Source of the DNA: Polynucleobacter sp. HIN5
Lineage (GTDB): Bacteria; Pseudomonadota; Gammaproteobacteria; Burkholderiales; Burkholderiaceae
Direction: 5' to 3'
Length of the DNA stretch: 64,000 nucleotides
Assembly (NCBI RefSeq): GCF_030297555.1
Contig: NZ_AP028136.1
Span: 186,001 to 250,000 of the forward strand
Under the pieces are notes generated by a model. The model worked only from the letters and a program-made list of their open reading frames with translations. It had not been told where the DNA came from and searched no databases. Positions within the stretch are counted from its first letter, which is position 1. The number at the start of each line of letters is the position of its first letter. Made by a program: the position numbers and the translations under genes. This document shows positions 49,326 through 58,144 of the stretch, in pieces.

Positions 49326-50812
49326 AGACCCATACAGACGTATTTCATTTCAAGGTACTCGTCGATTCCCCAAGAGCTACCCTCGCGGCCTAAGCCAGAT
49401 TGTTTGACCCCCCCAAATGGGGCTACTTCATTTGAGATCAGTCCGGTATTGACTCCCACCATGCCAAATTCGAGCGCTTCAGCGACCTTCCAAACCCGAC
49501 CAATATCCCGACTGTAAAAGTAAGACGCTAGACCAAATTGACTGCTATTGGCCAGTCGAATCACTTCATCATCATTCTCAAATGGTATGACCGGTGCAAC
49601 CGGACCAAAGGTTTCTTCATGGGTAATGAGCATCGTATTGGTAACGTTAGCAAGAACCGTTGGTTCATAAAACGTTCCACCTAAACTTGCACGTTTACCG
49701 CCAATTATAAGTCGCGCCCCTTTGCTAATTGCATCCGCTACATGTCGCTCCACCTTTTCAATGGCGGCTTGATCGATGAGAGGCCCTTGAGAAACGCCTT
49801 GCTCTAGACCGTTTCCAATTTTGATTGCTTTGGTTGCAAGGGCTAACTTTTCTACAAACGCATCGTGTACTTTTTTATGTACATAAAACCGGTTGGCGCA
49901 AACGCAAGTTTGCCCGGCATTTCGGTATTTGGAGCTCATTGCGCCCGATACGGCAGCATCAATATCGGCATCGTCAAACACAATGAAGGGCGCATGACCA
50001 CCAAGCTCTAAGGAGAGTTTCTTGACCGTTGGGGCGCATTGCGCCATCAGAATGCGACCCACCTCTGTGGAGCCGGTAAACGATAGATGGCGTACCGTTG
50101 GGGATTCACAAAGGACCTTACCAACCGCAATGGATTGCTCAGCATCGGAGGTCACGATATTAATGACCCCTTGCGGGACCCCTGCTTGATTCGCTAGTTC
50201 CGCAATTGCGAGTGCTGAAAGCGGAGTTTGTTCTGCAGGCTTAATCACGATGGTGCATCCGGCTGCCATTGCCGGAGCGATTTTGCGAGTAATCATGGCA
50301 ATTGGAAAGTTCCAGGGTGTAATGGCGACGCAGACCCCAATGGCTTGCTTTAAAACAATGGTGCGCTTATCACTCCAGGTGGTTGCTGGAATCGCCCCCA
50401 TGACGCGTTTGGCTTCTTCGGCAAACCATTCTACAAAGGAAGCGCCGTAGACCACTTCCCCCTTAGCTTCGGCAAGGGGTTTGCCTTGCTCAAGAGTCAT
50501 GAGGGTGGCGAGATCATCCGCATTGGCCAGAATTAACTCAAACCACTTGCGCATGACCTGAGCACGCTCTTTGGCCAGCTTGCCTTTCCAGGCATTTAGA
50601 GCCAACTCGGCAGCCGAGATCGCTTCTTGGGCATCCGACCCATTTAAATTAGCAACCTTAGCGATGATTTCACCGCTGGCGGGATTGGAAACGGCAAATC
50701 GAGCGTTCCCTGACGCTTTCACCCACTGGCCGTTGATAAACGCATCCTCATGAAAAAGATCGGGGTTCTTCAGGAGCTTACTGATGTCAGCAATTGAGTT
50801 AGGAGCGTTCAT
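49322..50812 (-). CDS. gabD: succinate-semialdehyde dehydrogenase
   Basis: Oxidises succinate semialdehyde to succinate. The 496-residue aldehyde dehydrogenase has [20 protein letters not shown] (about 165-184), FTGSTEVGR (about 244), the catalytic Glu in [11 protein letters not shown] (about 265) and the catalytic Cys in [15 protein letters not shown] (about 298). The CVC pattern with the [10 protein letters not shown] block is typical of GabD; related semialdehydes as substrate remain possible. It stands alone between convergent trmB and a long AT-rich gap; no gabT is near. Confidence 0.9.
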   Translation of the reverse strand: MNAPNSIADISKLLKNPDLFHEDAFINGQWVKASGNARFAVSNPASGEIIAKVANLNGSDAQEAISAAELALNAWKGKLAKERAQVMRKWFELILANADDLATLMTLEQGKPLAEAKGEVVYGASFVEWFAEEAKRVMGAIPATTWSDKRTIVLKQAIGVCVAITPWNFPIAMITRKIAPAMAAGCTIVIKPAEQTPLSALAIAELANQAGVPQGVINIVTSDAEQSIAVGKVLCESPTVRHLSFTGSTEVGRILMAQCAPTVKKLSLELGGHAPFIVFDDADIDAAVSGAMSSKYRNAGQTCVCANRFYVHKKVHDAFVEKLALATKAIKIGNGLEQGVSQGPLIDQAAIEKVERHVADAISKGARLIIGGKRASLGGTFYEPTVLANVTNTMLITHEETFGPVAPVIPFENDDEVIRLANSSQFGLASYFYSRDIGRVWKVAEALEFGMVGVNTGLISNEVAPFGGVKQSGLGREGSSWGIDEYLEMKYVCMGL

Positions 50813-51330
50813 GATAATTTTCTTTTGAGTGGATGTGTTTCGATGGCTTAGTGTAATCCCAACCGCAGCGGAGGATTATTGGCAATGATTGGCTCCAGAG
50901 AGTGGGGTGCTTGGCTCCAAACATACAAAAATAGATACTCAAACGTATTGCCTATGGAGCGAATGCTGATTTCTAAAAACTACTACCAATAGTGGATTTG
51001 ACTCACTTGACAGCCTATAGGTAGTTAGAATGGTATGTATTTTTTTCCAAAATATGAAAATATGCCCCGAATGAATGTTTTTTTCATGATGAGGAATGAG
51101 TGTTGACTAACTTAATTAAATCATTGTTTTAATTGATATTTTTATATTCAGTAGCGCATCATATTAGGGTTTAAACCGATAATATGAATTAATTGATATA
51201 TAAAACTATTTCTTTATTCTTGACAGGTTATATAGGGGTTTCTAAGATGCGGCATGTTTAATAGTTGTTGCACTGCAATATAAAAGAGTTTAATTGACTG
51301 AATTCCTGTTATTGCAATGCGACCCAAACG
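50813..51330. other. 518-base AT-rich intergenic region
   Basis: The longest gene-free stretch of the window. It contains the upstream region of gabD (minus), several T-runs, an ACTACC/GGTAGT inverted pair around 50980-51026 enclosing CCTATAGG, and near its right end a near-consensus sigma-70 promoter for the transglycosylase. I found no open frame with coding character, tRNA or terminator-like hairpin in it. The AT content is clearly above that of its neighbours. Confidence 0.6.
51220..51248 (+). promoter_or_regulatory. sigma-70 promoter of the lytic transglycosylase
   Basis: A perfect -35 TTGACA (51220-51225), exactly 17 bases, then TAAGAT (51243-51248). Transcription would start near 51255, giving a leader of about 75 bases. 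It is the closest match to the full consensus pair that I saw in the window. Confidence 0.72.
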
Positions 51331-52155
51331 ATGAAACCATTTAATTTGCCAAAGACAATTGGGATTGAACAGCACTTAGCCTCTGCATCTTTAGCTAGGC
51401 TCATACAGCGTCTTTTTGCATTTTTGGTTGCTGCTGTTCTTGCTCTTTGGTTACTTGGTCCCCGCACTGGTGCCGGAATTTTTGATCTTGCCCACTATTT
51501 AGTTCCCGCCGAAGCCCGCGCGCTCATCCTTGGTGCCGATAGCGCCGAGATCTTGACGGCCGATGAGTCCGCGAATCAGCTCAAGTTTTGGAGCTCAAGC
51601 CCACAGAGCATCCCCTCGATTGCAGGGCCTGCATCCCAAATCCCCGGGCATTTGGTCGACTTGAGTGCGATCGATCGCTCCATATTGCGAACTGAGAATG
51701 AGCGTCGCGCGGTTGCCGATCACTTGGCCAAAAAATTTGGTATTTCAATGGAAGATACGCTTCACTACGTCAATCAAGCCATGATGGTGAGTAAAGAGGT
51801 TAACTTAGACCCTACCTTAATTTTGGCTGTGATGGCGACAGAATCCAGCCTAAACCCCCGTGCTGAGAGCCGTGCCGGTGCCCAAGGGTTAATGCAGGTT
51901 CGAACTCACGTCCATCAAGAGAAATTTGAACCCTATGGCGGTCCGTTAGCTGCCTTTATCCCTGAAGCCAATATTCGGGTGGGAGCTCTGATTTTGAAGG
52001 CCTGTATCGCTCGTGCTGGATCGCTTGAGGATGGTTTAAAGAGTTATTTGGGCGCTCCCAATGCAGCGAGCGGTATTGGTACCTATACCCACAAGGTATT
52101 TTCACAACGTGAAGAGTTACGTAACGTTGCGCGCCGTTTAGGCGGTAACGTTTAG
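51331..52155 (+). CDS. membrane-anchored lytic transglycosylase (SLT domain)
   Basis: A 274-residue murein lytic enzyme: an N-terminal membrane anchor (about 26-45), a linker of about 90 residues, and a C-terminal SLT domain with catalytic Glu in MATESSLNPRAESRAGAQGLMQV-type sequence (ATESSLNPRAESRAGAQG, about 171-188; Glu173). Cuts glycan strands to 1,6-anhydro products, the substrates of the AmpD/Mpl recycling enzymes also in this window. No Shine-Dalgarno is seen before the ATG. Stop shares four bases with nusB. Confidence 0.88.
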   Translation: MKPFNLPKTIGIEQHLASASLARLIQRLFAFLVAAVLALWLLGPRTGAGIFDLAHYLVPAEARALILGADSAEILTADESANQLKFWSSSPQSIPSIAGPASQIPGHLVDLSAIDRSILRTENERRAVADHLAKKFGISMEDTLHYVNQAMMVSKEVNLDPTLILAVMATESSLNPRAESRAGAQGLMQVRTHVHQEKFEPYGGPLAAFIPEANIRVGALILKACIARAGSLEDGLKSYLGAPNAASGIGTYTHKVFSQREELRNVARRLGGNV

Positions 52156-52637
52156 TTCGTGACGATTTCAGCTTGCCGCAGTTTTTGGGCAAGTTGATCT
52201 AAAACCCCATTGACGTATTTATGGCCATCGGTACCACCAAAGGTTTTTGCTAATTCAACTGCTTCATTGATTGCCACTTTGTAGGGTACCGATAGATCAG
52301 CAGCTAACTCATACGTGCCGATCAGCATTGCAGCATGCTCGACTGGTGATAGCTCAGCCAAGGGTCGATCCAATTCCGGAATAATTAATGCATCGAGTTC
52401 TTGGTGTTGGCCAATCACTCCCTGGAAGATGCTTGCAAATAAATCACCCTGACATTTTTTAAATGCCGGATCTTCGCCAAGTTGTTTTGTGATCGCACTG
52501 ATTGTTAAAGGGGCATCGCTTAGCTCGCCCGCCTTTTGAATCACCAAATACTGATAAATACCCTGTAAGGCATACTCGCGGGCGCGTCGCCGCGGCGTGA
52601 GCGAGCGCTTTGGCTTAGAGGTTGATCCAGCGGTCAT
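52152..52637 (-). CDS. nusB: transcription antitermination factor NusB
   Basis: Binds boxA RNA with NusE in rRNA antitermination. The 161 residues have the NusB fold signature RRRAREYALQGIYQYL near the N-terminus, LSPVEHAAMLIGTYEL (about 96-111) and VAINEAVELAKTFGGTDGHKYVNGVLD (the last conserved helix pair). Gap of three bases from ribH; the ribBX-ribH-nusB order is standard. Confidence 0.96.
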   Translation of the reverse strand: MTAGSTSKPKRSLTPRRRAREYALQGIYQYLVIQKAGELSDAPLTISAITKQLGEDPAFKKCQGDLFASIFQGVIGQHQELDALIIPELDRPLAELSPVEHAAMLIGTYELAADLSVPYKVAINEAVELAKTFGGTDGHKYVNGVLDQLAQKLRQAEIVTN

Positions 52638-52640
52638 GAT

Positions 52641-53126
52641 TTATGTTGACTCAATATCAAGGTCAGGATTAATGGCTAGGGCGAGATTGGCCATTTCAAC
52701 CGCAGCTCGCGCACAATCACGACCCTTTTCGAGGGTGCGTGCAAATGCTTGATCGTCTGTGTCACACGTTAGCACCCCATTGGCAATCGGAATGTCGTGA
52801 TCCAAACTAATGCGAGTAATGGCACTCGCAGATTCATTAGAGACCAATTCAAAGTGGTAGGTCTCCCCCCGAATGACAGCGCCCAGGGCAATCATGGCAT
52901 CAAACTCGTGGGTCTTCGCAAGCTGGGAGAGGGCAAAGCCAATCTCTAAGGCGCCAGGTACGGTCACCAATTGAATATCGTGATGAGCCACGCCTAGGTT
53001 CAGTAGCTCGGTAATGCAGGCCTCAGACAGGGCTTTACAGTGCTCTTCATTAAAACGAGCTTGCACGATCGCAACTCTTAGATCTTGGCCATTTAAGTCA
53101 GCCTCAAAGACATCGATATCGTTCAT
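52641..53126 (-). CDS. ribH: 6,7-dimethyl-8-ribityllumazine synthase
   Basis: Penultimate riboflavin enzyme. I chose the start at 53126 (161 residues, [10 protein letters not shown]): GAGGAA lies six bases upstream, whereas a longer frame reaching into ribBX has no such site. Motifs: VQARFNEE (about 20-27), [13 protein letters not shown] (about 54-66), [14 protein letters not shown] (about 81-94) with the catalytic His, and [10 protein letters not shown] near the end. Confidence 0.96.
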   Translation of the reverse strand: MNDIDVFEADLNGQDLRVAIVQARFNEEHCKALSEACITELLNLGVAHHDIQLVTVPGALEIGFALSQLAKTHEFDAMIALGAVIRGETYHFELVSNESASAITRISLDHDIPIANGVLTCDTDDQAFARTLEKGRDCARAAVEMANLALAINPDLDIEST

Positions 53127-53132
53127 TCGGTA

Positions 53133-53138
53133 TTCCTC
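53133..53138 (-). promoter_or_regulatory. ribosome binding site that fixes the ribH start
   Basis: GAGGAA on the minus strand, six bases before the ATG at 53126. It lies inside the last codon of ribBX, so ribBX and ribH are probably coupled in translation. Confidence 0.7.
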
Positions 53139-54315
53139 AAGATGAGATGGGTGTGTAGGGGATGTGATCAACAATTTCCAACTGATAGCCAGATAAACTC
53201 GGCACTCTAGAGGAGTTAGCTAGTAAACGCATTTTGCGCACACCTAAGTCTTTAAGAATTTGTGCCCCAATTCCGTAACTTCGGAAATCCGTTTTACGCT
53301 CCGCACCGGATTGACTCGATGGTTTTGATGGGTTGTGATTGGAGCCCTGGTCCAATTGAGTCAACTTCTCAAACTGCGAAAGCCATTTGAGCTCATTGGG
53401 AGCCGCAACTCCGGCAGCGTTGAGTAAAACAGCAACGCCACACGGTGCATTGGCGATCACCTGCAGGGCTTTACTCAATGGCCAGGAATGCGTGGATTGA
53501 TCAATATCCAAAAGATCCAAAACAGTAACCGGTTCATGAACCCGCACAATCGATTCTTCAGCGGACTGCGGGTCTCCTTGAACCAGTGCAAGGTGTAAGC
53601 AGTTACTCGGCGTATCCCGATACACTACACCCGTAAATCGACCCCAAGGGCTGGCAAACTCGCGCACGCCTTCGCGCAACACAATACTCTCCGTTTGACT
53701 GCGATACTGAATCAGATCCGCAATCGTTCCAATCTTGAGTTGATGCTCTTTAGCAAATTCGATGAGATCGGGCAAGCGTGCCATACTGCCATCGTCTTTC
53801 ATGATTTCGCAAATCACGGCAGTGGGCGAGCAACCAGCAAGACTTGCTAAATCACAACCGGCTTCCGTGTGGCCAGAGCGGATTAGGACACCCCCAGGTT
53901 GAGCCATTAAAGGAAAGACATGGCCTGGTTGTACTAAATCGGCTGGTTTGGCATTTGGGGCAACAGCGACTTGAATGGTACGTGCTCGATCAGCTGCTGA
54001 GATCCCAGTCGTTACGCCACTGGCGGCTTCAATTGAGACCGTGAAGTTTGTACCTAGGGCAGTGCCATTGTCTCGAACCATCAGAGGCAGGTTTAATTGC
54101 TGGCAACGCTCTTTCGTGAGGGTGAGGCAAATGAGACCGCGACCATGCTTGGCCATGAAGTTAATGGCCTCAGCACTGACGTGATCAGCGGCAAGAACTA
54201 AATCACCTTCATTTTCACGATCCTCTTCATCAACCAAGATGATCATCTTGCCAGCACGAAGGTCGGCCACGATCTCATGAACGGGGCTAATGGCTGGTAA
54301 TGGTGAGCTTGGCAT
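53137..54315 (-). CDS. ribBX: 3,4-dihydroxy-2-butanone-4-phosphate synthase with degenerate GTP cyclohydrolase II-like domain (RibBX type)
   Basis: Residues 1 to about 210 are a complete Rib[17 protein letters not shown] (about 28-43, acidic metal site), [19 protein letters not shown] and [18 protein letters not shown]. The remainder (about 215-392) is related to GTP cyclohydrolase II, but the zinc cysteines and the GSLRCDCG-type loop are missing, and the corresponding stretch reads [16 protein letters not shown]. It should therefore not open the GTP ring, as known for the RibBX variant in proteobacteria. A separate RibA must be elsewhere. The gene leads ribBX-ribH-nusB. Confidence 0.9.
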   Translation of the reverse strand: MPSSPLPAISPVHEIVADLRAGKMIILVDEEDRENEGDLVLAADHVSAEAINFMAKHGRGLICLTLTKERCQQLNLPLMVRDNGTALGTNFTVSIEAASGVTTGISAADRARTIQVAVAPNAKPADLVQPGHVFPLMAQPGGVLIRSGHTEAGCDLASLAGCSPTAVICEIMKDDGSMARLPDLIEFAKEHQLKIGTIADLIQYRSQTESIVLREGVREFASPWGRFTGVVYRDTPSNCLHLALVQGDPQSAEESIVRVHEPVTVLDLLDIDQSTHSWPLSKALQVIANAPCGVAVLLNAAGVAAPNELKWLSQFEKLTQLDQGSNHNPSKPSSQSGAERKTDFRSYGIGAQILKDLGVRKMRLLANSSRVPSLSGYQLEIVDHIPYTPISS

Positions 54316-54460
54316 GGTTATGGAATTCGTAAATAGAGCGTCATTTTAAGCCTTCTTGCTCTTAGTAGGGCTCTACAACAGGATTTTCCGAAGAGGCTGA
54401 TGGTGAAGCCCTATGGATTTGGGAACAATCTTTGGGATCAGCCACTTCAGGAGAATCCTA

Positions 54461-54703
54461 ATGAACGATGACCATTTAGCCGAATCTGGAATGGTCTTAT
54501 TTGAGCTTTTGATTGCGATGACCCTTATCGTGGGCAGTATTACGGTTGCTCATATGGTTTATTCAAAACTGGTCATGAAGGCTATTCAATTAGAGAAGTC
54601 GCATGCAGCGTGGGTTCATCAAAAGAACCAGCATGAAATTGCACTTTACCTCAATCGATTCAAAAGTCAGCAACCGAACAATGCGCCTCGATCAAAACGA
54701 TGA
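54461..54703 (+). CDS. minor type IV pilin, PilV-like
   Basis: An 80-residue prepilin-like protein. The start at 54461 is set by AGGAGA at 54449; a longer frame from 54413 exists. After a short leader the cleavage site is ESG|MVLFELLIAMTLI, with Glu at +5 of the mature form as class III signal peptides need. Only about 70 mature residues remain, shorter than typical PilV (about 150), so it may be a reduced version. First of four overlapping genes that look like a pilin-initiation set. Confidence 0.7.
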   Translation: MNDDHLAESGMVLFELLIAMTLIVGSITVAHMVYSKLVMKAIQLEKSHAAWVHQKNQHEIALYLNRFKSQQPNNAPRSKR

Positions 54704-55350
54704 CCTTACTGGCCTGCTTAACGGCACTCACACTCAGCGCCATTTTGCTATTGCCACCTGCATGGCTGGTTCATCATGTACTTACTCATCACGCTCAGCT
54801 CGAGGATCGAGTTTTGCTGCAACAGAATATGGATCGCTCACTGGAGTTAATCAGTCGAGCGATTCAAGGTGCGGGTTATCAATCTAGCTCAATGCAGAAT
54901 TCATTGACAGTAAACCCAATTACCATCCAAAAAGGCGGCTCTTCTCGCGGTTCTGATGCCATTGTGCTTACCCAAGATATTCCGGACAAATTAGGGTATG
55001 ACTGCATGGGTAATCCATTAGCACTCGAACGCACTATTAAACAACAGGCCTATCAGCGGTTTTATGTAGAACCCAGTCGGCATGATTCTCGAACCCAGAC
55101 GCTGATTTGTCAGAGCGTCGATCGTCAAGGTCGGTTACATCAGGGTGAAATTCTGAGTAAGGTTCAGTCCTTGCAGATTAACTGGGTACGAGCACATTCA
55201 CTAAGCCAAGCGCCTACTATCTCTCGGACCCCAAGCGGCCTGGTTGGCATTACTCTGCGCGTACAACCCCATGGAGGGTCAAATAACCCAACGCGGGTCA
55301 TCGAGCAGACGCGCTACATTAGTCAGCGCCATGGCATTTATAACCCATGA
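54700..55350 (+). CDS. PilW-like minor pilin without prepilin leader
   Basis: A 216-residue protein whose hydrophobic N-terminus MTLLACLTALTLSAILLLPP aligns with the mature end of PilW (FTLIEL...), but it begins exactly at mature position 1 and has Ala where the conserved Glu5 would be. There is no leader peptide or Gly upstream in frame. The rest, with LISRAIQGAGYQSS (about 51-64) and GSDAIVLTQDI, is typical of PilW. Its ATG overlaps the previous stop (ATGA). Named by similarity and context; the missing leader is real in this sequence. Confidence 0.68.
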   Translation: MTLLACLTALTLSAILLLPPAWLVHHVLTHHAQLEDRVLLQQNMDRSLELISRAIQGAGYQSSSMQNSLTVNPITIQKGGSSRGSDAIVLTQDIPDKLGYDCMGNPLALERTIKQQAYQRFYVEPSRHDSRTQTLICQSVDRQGRLHQGEILSKVQSLQINWVRAHSLSQAPTISRTPSGLVGITLRVQPHGGSNNPTRVIEQTRYISQRHGIYNP

Positions 55351-55754
55351 TATTGCTTTGGGTGATGAGTCTTTTACTTTATCTGGCATGGGCGGTAGCC
55401 CAGTTAGAGTCGGTGATCGCCCTTGAGATTCAATCGCAAGCGACCCAGGTCCAATATCTGTCCCAGTTTGAGAGAGCAGAAGCGCTCTTAACCCAGTGTG
55501 AAGATCGGCTCAGAACATTATTGATTCATGAGCCTAATCCGTCGCAGGAAGACCTCGATGTATTCGGTTCGGAGGGCTGTCGACTAAAGCTCATGAGTGC
55601 AACACAAATGGTCCATCAACAGAAACATCCAATGAAGAACACGCTACTAGTCGAGATGGAAGTTGGCCAAGGGATTCGGCTTCGTAGCGCGCTCTGTTAT
55701 CAAATCGCCAGTCAACACCTTAGCCGCATCAATTGGCAGTTAATCTATGAGTAG
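55347..55754 (+). CDS. PilX-like small membrane protein
   Basis: A 135-residue protein with an N-terminal membrane helix (MILLWVMSLLLYLAWAVAQL) then FERAEALLTQCEDRL, the pattern of PilX after its cleaved end. As in the preceding gene there is no leader and no Gly-x4-Glu site. Four cysteines (about 51, 77 and 117 among them) could form disulphides. ATGA overlap with the PilW-like gene, eight-base overlap with the FimT-like gene. Assignment leans on its position. Confidence 0.58.
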   Translation: MILLWVMSLLLYLAWAVAQLESVIALEIQSQATQVQYLSQFERAEALLTQCEDRLRTLLIHEPNPSQEDLDVFGSEGCRLKLMSATQMVHQQKHPMKNTLLVEMEVGQGIRLRSALCYQIASQHLSRINWQLIYE

Positions 55755-56328
55755 AGGACAAGAATATTATTCATTTCACTCGCGAGGGTATGGGGAGCAG
55801 GGGTATACCTTATTGGAGTTGATGGTGGTCATCGCGCTCATCAGTTTGCTGCTGATGTTTGGGGTTCCTCAAATCCAAAATCAGTTCTATGAGCGAGAGC
55901 TCGAGCATGCGGCGCGCCAGTTCATTTACCACGCACAGTTTGCAAGACAGCGCGCTCTCTATGGGGGTCGCGATATGCTCTTAAAGCCAAGAGCAAGGAA
56001 TGATGATGAAGCGAATTGGAATTCAGGTTGGCAGCTTGAGGGCCTTGATATAAATGGCTCGCCAGAAAAGATTGTTCGACATTCCTTACCTGCTAATATT
56101 GCGATTCATTCCAAGGGGTTTATGGATCCACATTCTGGCCAAAGTCAGATTCGATTTAATCCTGCGGGCGGGGCGAAATCAAAACATGGCGGCTTTGTCG
56201 CTAATCGCTTGATTTTTGCTCACACCAAGAACACATCCCTGCAGCGTCATGTCATCTTGGCAGCAAGTGGCCGCTGGCGTATATGTAACCCAAATTCTGC
56301 AACGAATCCAAAAGGGCTGGGTTGTTAG
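55747..56328 (+). CDS. FimT/GspH-type pseudopilin
   Basis: A 193-residue minor pilin with an intact class III leader: EQG|YTLLELMVVIALISLLL (cleavage after about residue 19, Glu +5). The body has ERELEHAARQFIYHAQFARQRAL, the N-terminal helix, and the FimT/GspH end GRWRICNPN with two cysteines. Last of the four-gene set; no pilY1 or major pilin follows. A 39-base gap leads to ribD. Confidence 0.82.
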   Translation: MSRGQEYYSFHSRGYGEQGYTLLELMVVIALISLLLMFGVPQIQNQFYERELEHAARQFIYHAQFARQRALYGGRDMLLKPRARNDDEANWNSGWQLEGLDINGSPEKIVRHSLPANIAIHSKGFMDPHSGQSQIRFNPAGGAKSKHGGFVANRLIFAHTKNTSLQRHVILAASGRWRICNPNSATNPKGLGC

Positions 56329-56355
56329 TGTATTTAGTCAGATCAATAAATCGGG

Positions 56356-56361
56356 TTTAAT
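56356..56361 (+). promoter_or_regulatory. candidate -10 element of ribD, leaderless spacing
   Basis: TTTAAT (5 of 6) ends six bases before the ribD ATG; no Shine-Dalgarno occurs in the gap. Confidence 0.45.
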
Positions 56362-56367
56362 AGCGCT

Positions 56368-57489
56368 ATGACCCAATTTAGTTCATTTGATCGACAGATG
56401 ATGGCCTTGGCGCTTGAGGAGGCCAATAAGGCCCTGTATCTTTCCAACCCCAATCCACGGGTGGGTTGCGTGATCACCAAGGGTGAACAGATTTTAGGCC
56501 AGGGGTTTACCCAGCAAGTGGGGTCTCAGCACGCTGAGATTGAGGCGATCGCTAATGCACGACGGTTGGGAGCAGGTGACACTGAGTTTGCTGCCAGCAC
56601 CTTTTATGTCACGCTTGAGCCTTGTTCGCATACTGGTCGCACACTCCCGTGTTGTGATGCGTTGATAAAACTCTCGCCACAGCGTGTGGTTATTGCCATG
56701 CAAGATCCCAATCCTAAGGTCTCTGGTCAGGGGATTGCAAGCTTACAAAAGCATGGCATTCAGGTGGATCTTGGTTTAATGGCGCATGAAGCGGCCTTAC
56801 TAAATCCTGGATTTATCAAACGCATGACCCAGGGTCTTCCATATGTGCGCATGAAGATTGCATCGAGTTTGGATGGTCGTACCGCGCTACTCAATGGTAA
56901 GAGTCAGTGGATTACAGGACCAGCTGCCCGTGCCGATGGTCATCATTGGCGGGCCCAAGCATGCGCCATTCTTTCGGGGGTGGGTACGGTCAGGGAAGAT
57001 GATCCAGCTCTCACGGTACGTGAGGTGAGCACTCAGCGTCAGCCATTACGAGTGATTGTGGATTCGCAATTGGAGATTCCGTTAGGAGCTAAGGTGCTGC
57101 ATGATGGAAATGCCATCATCGTTTGCGCTAATCCAGAGTCAGGCCACTTACAGAAAACCCAAAAAGAGTTGGCGGGGCGCGGTATTGAAGTGGTGCAACT
57201 TGCGAATGCAAAGGGTAAGGTAGACCTGCCTAAACTTTTTGCATATTTGGCTAAAGAGCGTGAGATCAATGAAGTCCATGTCGAAGCAGGTCACAAATTA
57301 AATGGTTCGCTCATTCGCGAGGGGTGTGTGGATGAGCTTCTCATCTATCAGGCACCTTGCTTCTTGGGTGAGGGCCTAGGAATGGTCAATATTGGACTGC
57401 TTCAAGAACTATCACAGAGGGATTCTTGGAGAATTGTTGAACATACTCTGATCGGAGATGATCTGCGCATACGCGCTGTACGTCCATAG
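56368..57489 (+). CDS. ribD: bifunctional riboflavin biosynthesis deaminase/reductase
   Basis: Converts the GTP-cyclohydrolase product to 5-amino-6-ribitylamino-uracil phosphate in two steps. N-terminal deaminase (about 1-145): NPRVGCVI, the zinc ligands HAEIEA and PCSHTGRTLPCC; C-terminal reductase (about 150-373): RMKIASSLDGRTALLNGKSQWITG, ILSGVGTV and EAGHKLNGSLI. Length 373 is normal. It forms a plus-strand ribD-ribE arm, divergent in arrangement from ribBX-ribH-nusB. Confidence 0.96.
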   Translation: MTQFSSFDRQMMALALEEANKALYLSNPNPRVGCVITKGEQILGQGFTQQVGSQHAEIEAIANARRLGAGDTEFAASTFYVTLEPCSHTGRTLPCCDALIKLSPQRVVIAMQDPNPKVSGQGIASLQKHGIQVDLGLMAHEAALLNPGFIKRMTQGLPYVRMKIASSLDGRTALLNGKSQWITGPAARADGHHWRAQACAILSGVGTVREDDPALTVREVSTQRQPLRVIVDSQLEIPLGAKVLHDGNAIIVCANPESGHLQKTQKELAGRGIEVVQLANAKGKVDLPKLFAYLAKEREINEVHVEAGHKLNGSLIREGCVDELLIYQAPCFLGEGLGMVNIGLLQELSQRDSWRIVEHTLIGDDLRIRAVRP

Positions 57490-57511
57490 TATTGCCTGCC
57501 TTCCAAACTGA

Positions 57512-57517
57512 TATAGT
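57512..57517 (+). promoter_or_regulatory. candidate extended -10 element of ribE, leaderless spacing
   Basis: TGA-TATAGT is an extended -10 with 5 of 6 in the hexamer, ending six bases before the ATG. No Shine-Dalgarno is present. It would give ribE its own promoter within the short gap after ribD. Confidence 0.48.
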
Positions 57518-57523
57518 GCATTC

Positions 57524-58144
57524 ATGTTTACTGGAATCATTACCGCGATTGGTGAAATTACTCATCTCGCTCCCAAAGGGGATGGCCTCCATTTAACCGT
57601 CACAACCCCTGCCAACTATCTTGATGATGTGGCGATCGGGGATAGTATCGCCCTTAATGGCGCCTGCATGACGGTTACGACTATGCAAGCCAACGCCTTT
57701 GATGTGGATGTTTCTAAGGAGTCGATTTCAAAAACAACAGGACTCGACAAACTTGGTTCTGTGAATCTAGAAAAGGCTCTACGATTTAATGATCGTCTTG
57801 GAGGCCACTTGGTTAGTGGCCATGTCGATGGAATAGGTACAGTTCAATCCTTTACTCCCGTTCAAGGCGATGTATATGGCTCATGGAAGTTGGTAATCGA
57901 TGCCCCGCAATCATTGGCTCCTTATCTGGCTTACAAAGGATCGATTGTGGTGAATGGCGTATCGCTAACCGTGAATCATGCAGGGTCCAAAGATCAATCC
58001 CAATGCCCCATTGAAATCAATATCATTCCTCATACCCTGGATCACACCACACTTGGCAAACTCAAAGCAAACGATCACGTGAACTTAGAAGTGGATCTGA
58101 TTGCGCGTTATGTGGCGCGCATGCTAAGTAAAGACTCAACTTAA
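57524..58144 (+). CDS. ribE: riboflavin synthase, alpha subunit
   Basis: Dismutates two lumazines to riboflavin. The 206 residues hold two tandem lumazine-binding barrels: first [12 protein letters not shown] with [13 protein letters not shown] and DVSKESI; second [17 protein letters not shown] with [14 protein letters not shown]. Standard length. Its TAA shares four bases with the convergent queC TAA. The same enzyme is called ribC in some species. Confidence 0.96.
   Translation: MFTGIITAIGEITHLAPKGDGLHLTVTTPANYLDDVAIGDSIALNGACMTVTTMQANAFDVDVSKESISKTTGLDKLGSVNLEKALRFNDRLGGHLVSGHVDGIGTVQSFTPVQGDVYGSWKLVIDAPQSLAPYLAYKGSIVVNGVSLTVNHAGSKDQSQCPIEINIIPHTLDHTTLGKLKANDHVNLEVDLIARYVARMLSKDST

Noticed and set aside
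50985..51035. Second TTGACA at 51007 as a promoter
   Set aside because: The nearest -10 candidate TAGAAT is only 13 bases away and the next is 21; spacing is wrong.
54316..56367. FMN riboswitch expected near riboflavin genes
   Set aside because: No conserved RFN-element sequence upstream of ribBX, ribD or ribE; the short gaps leave no space for it at ribD and ribE.
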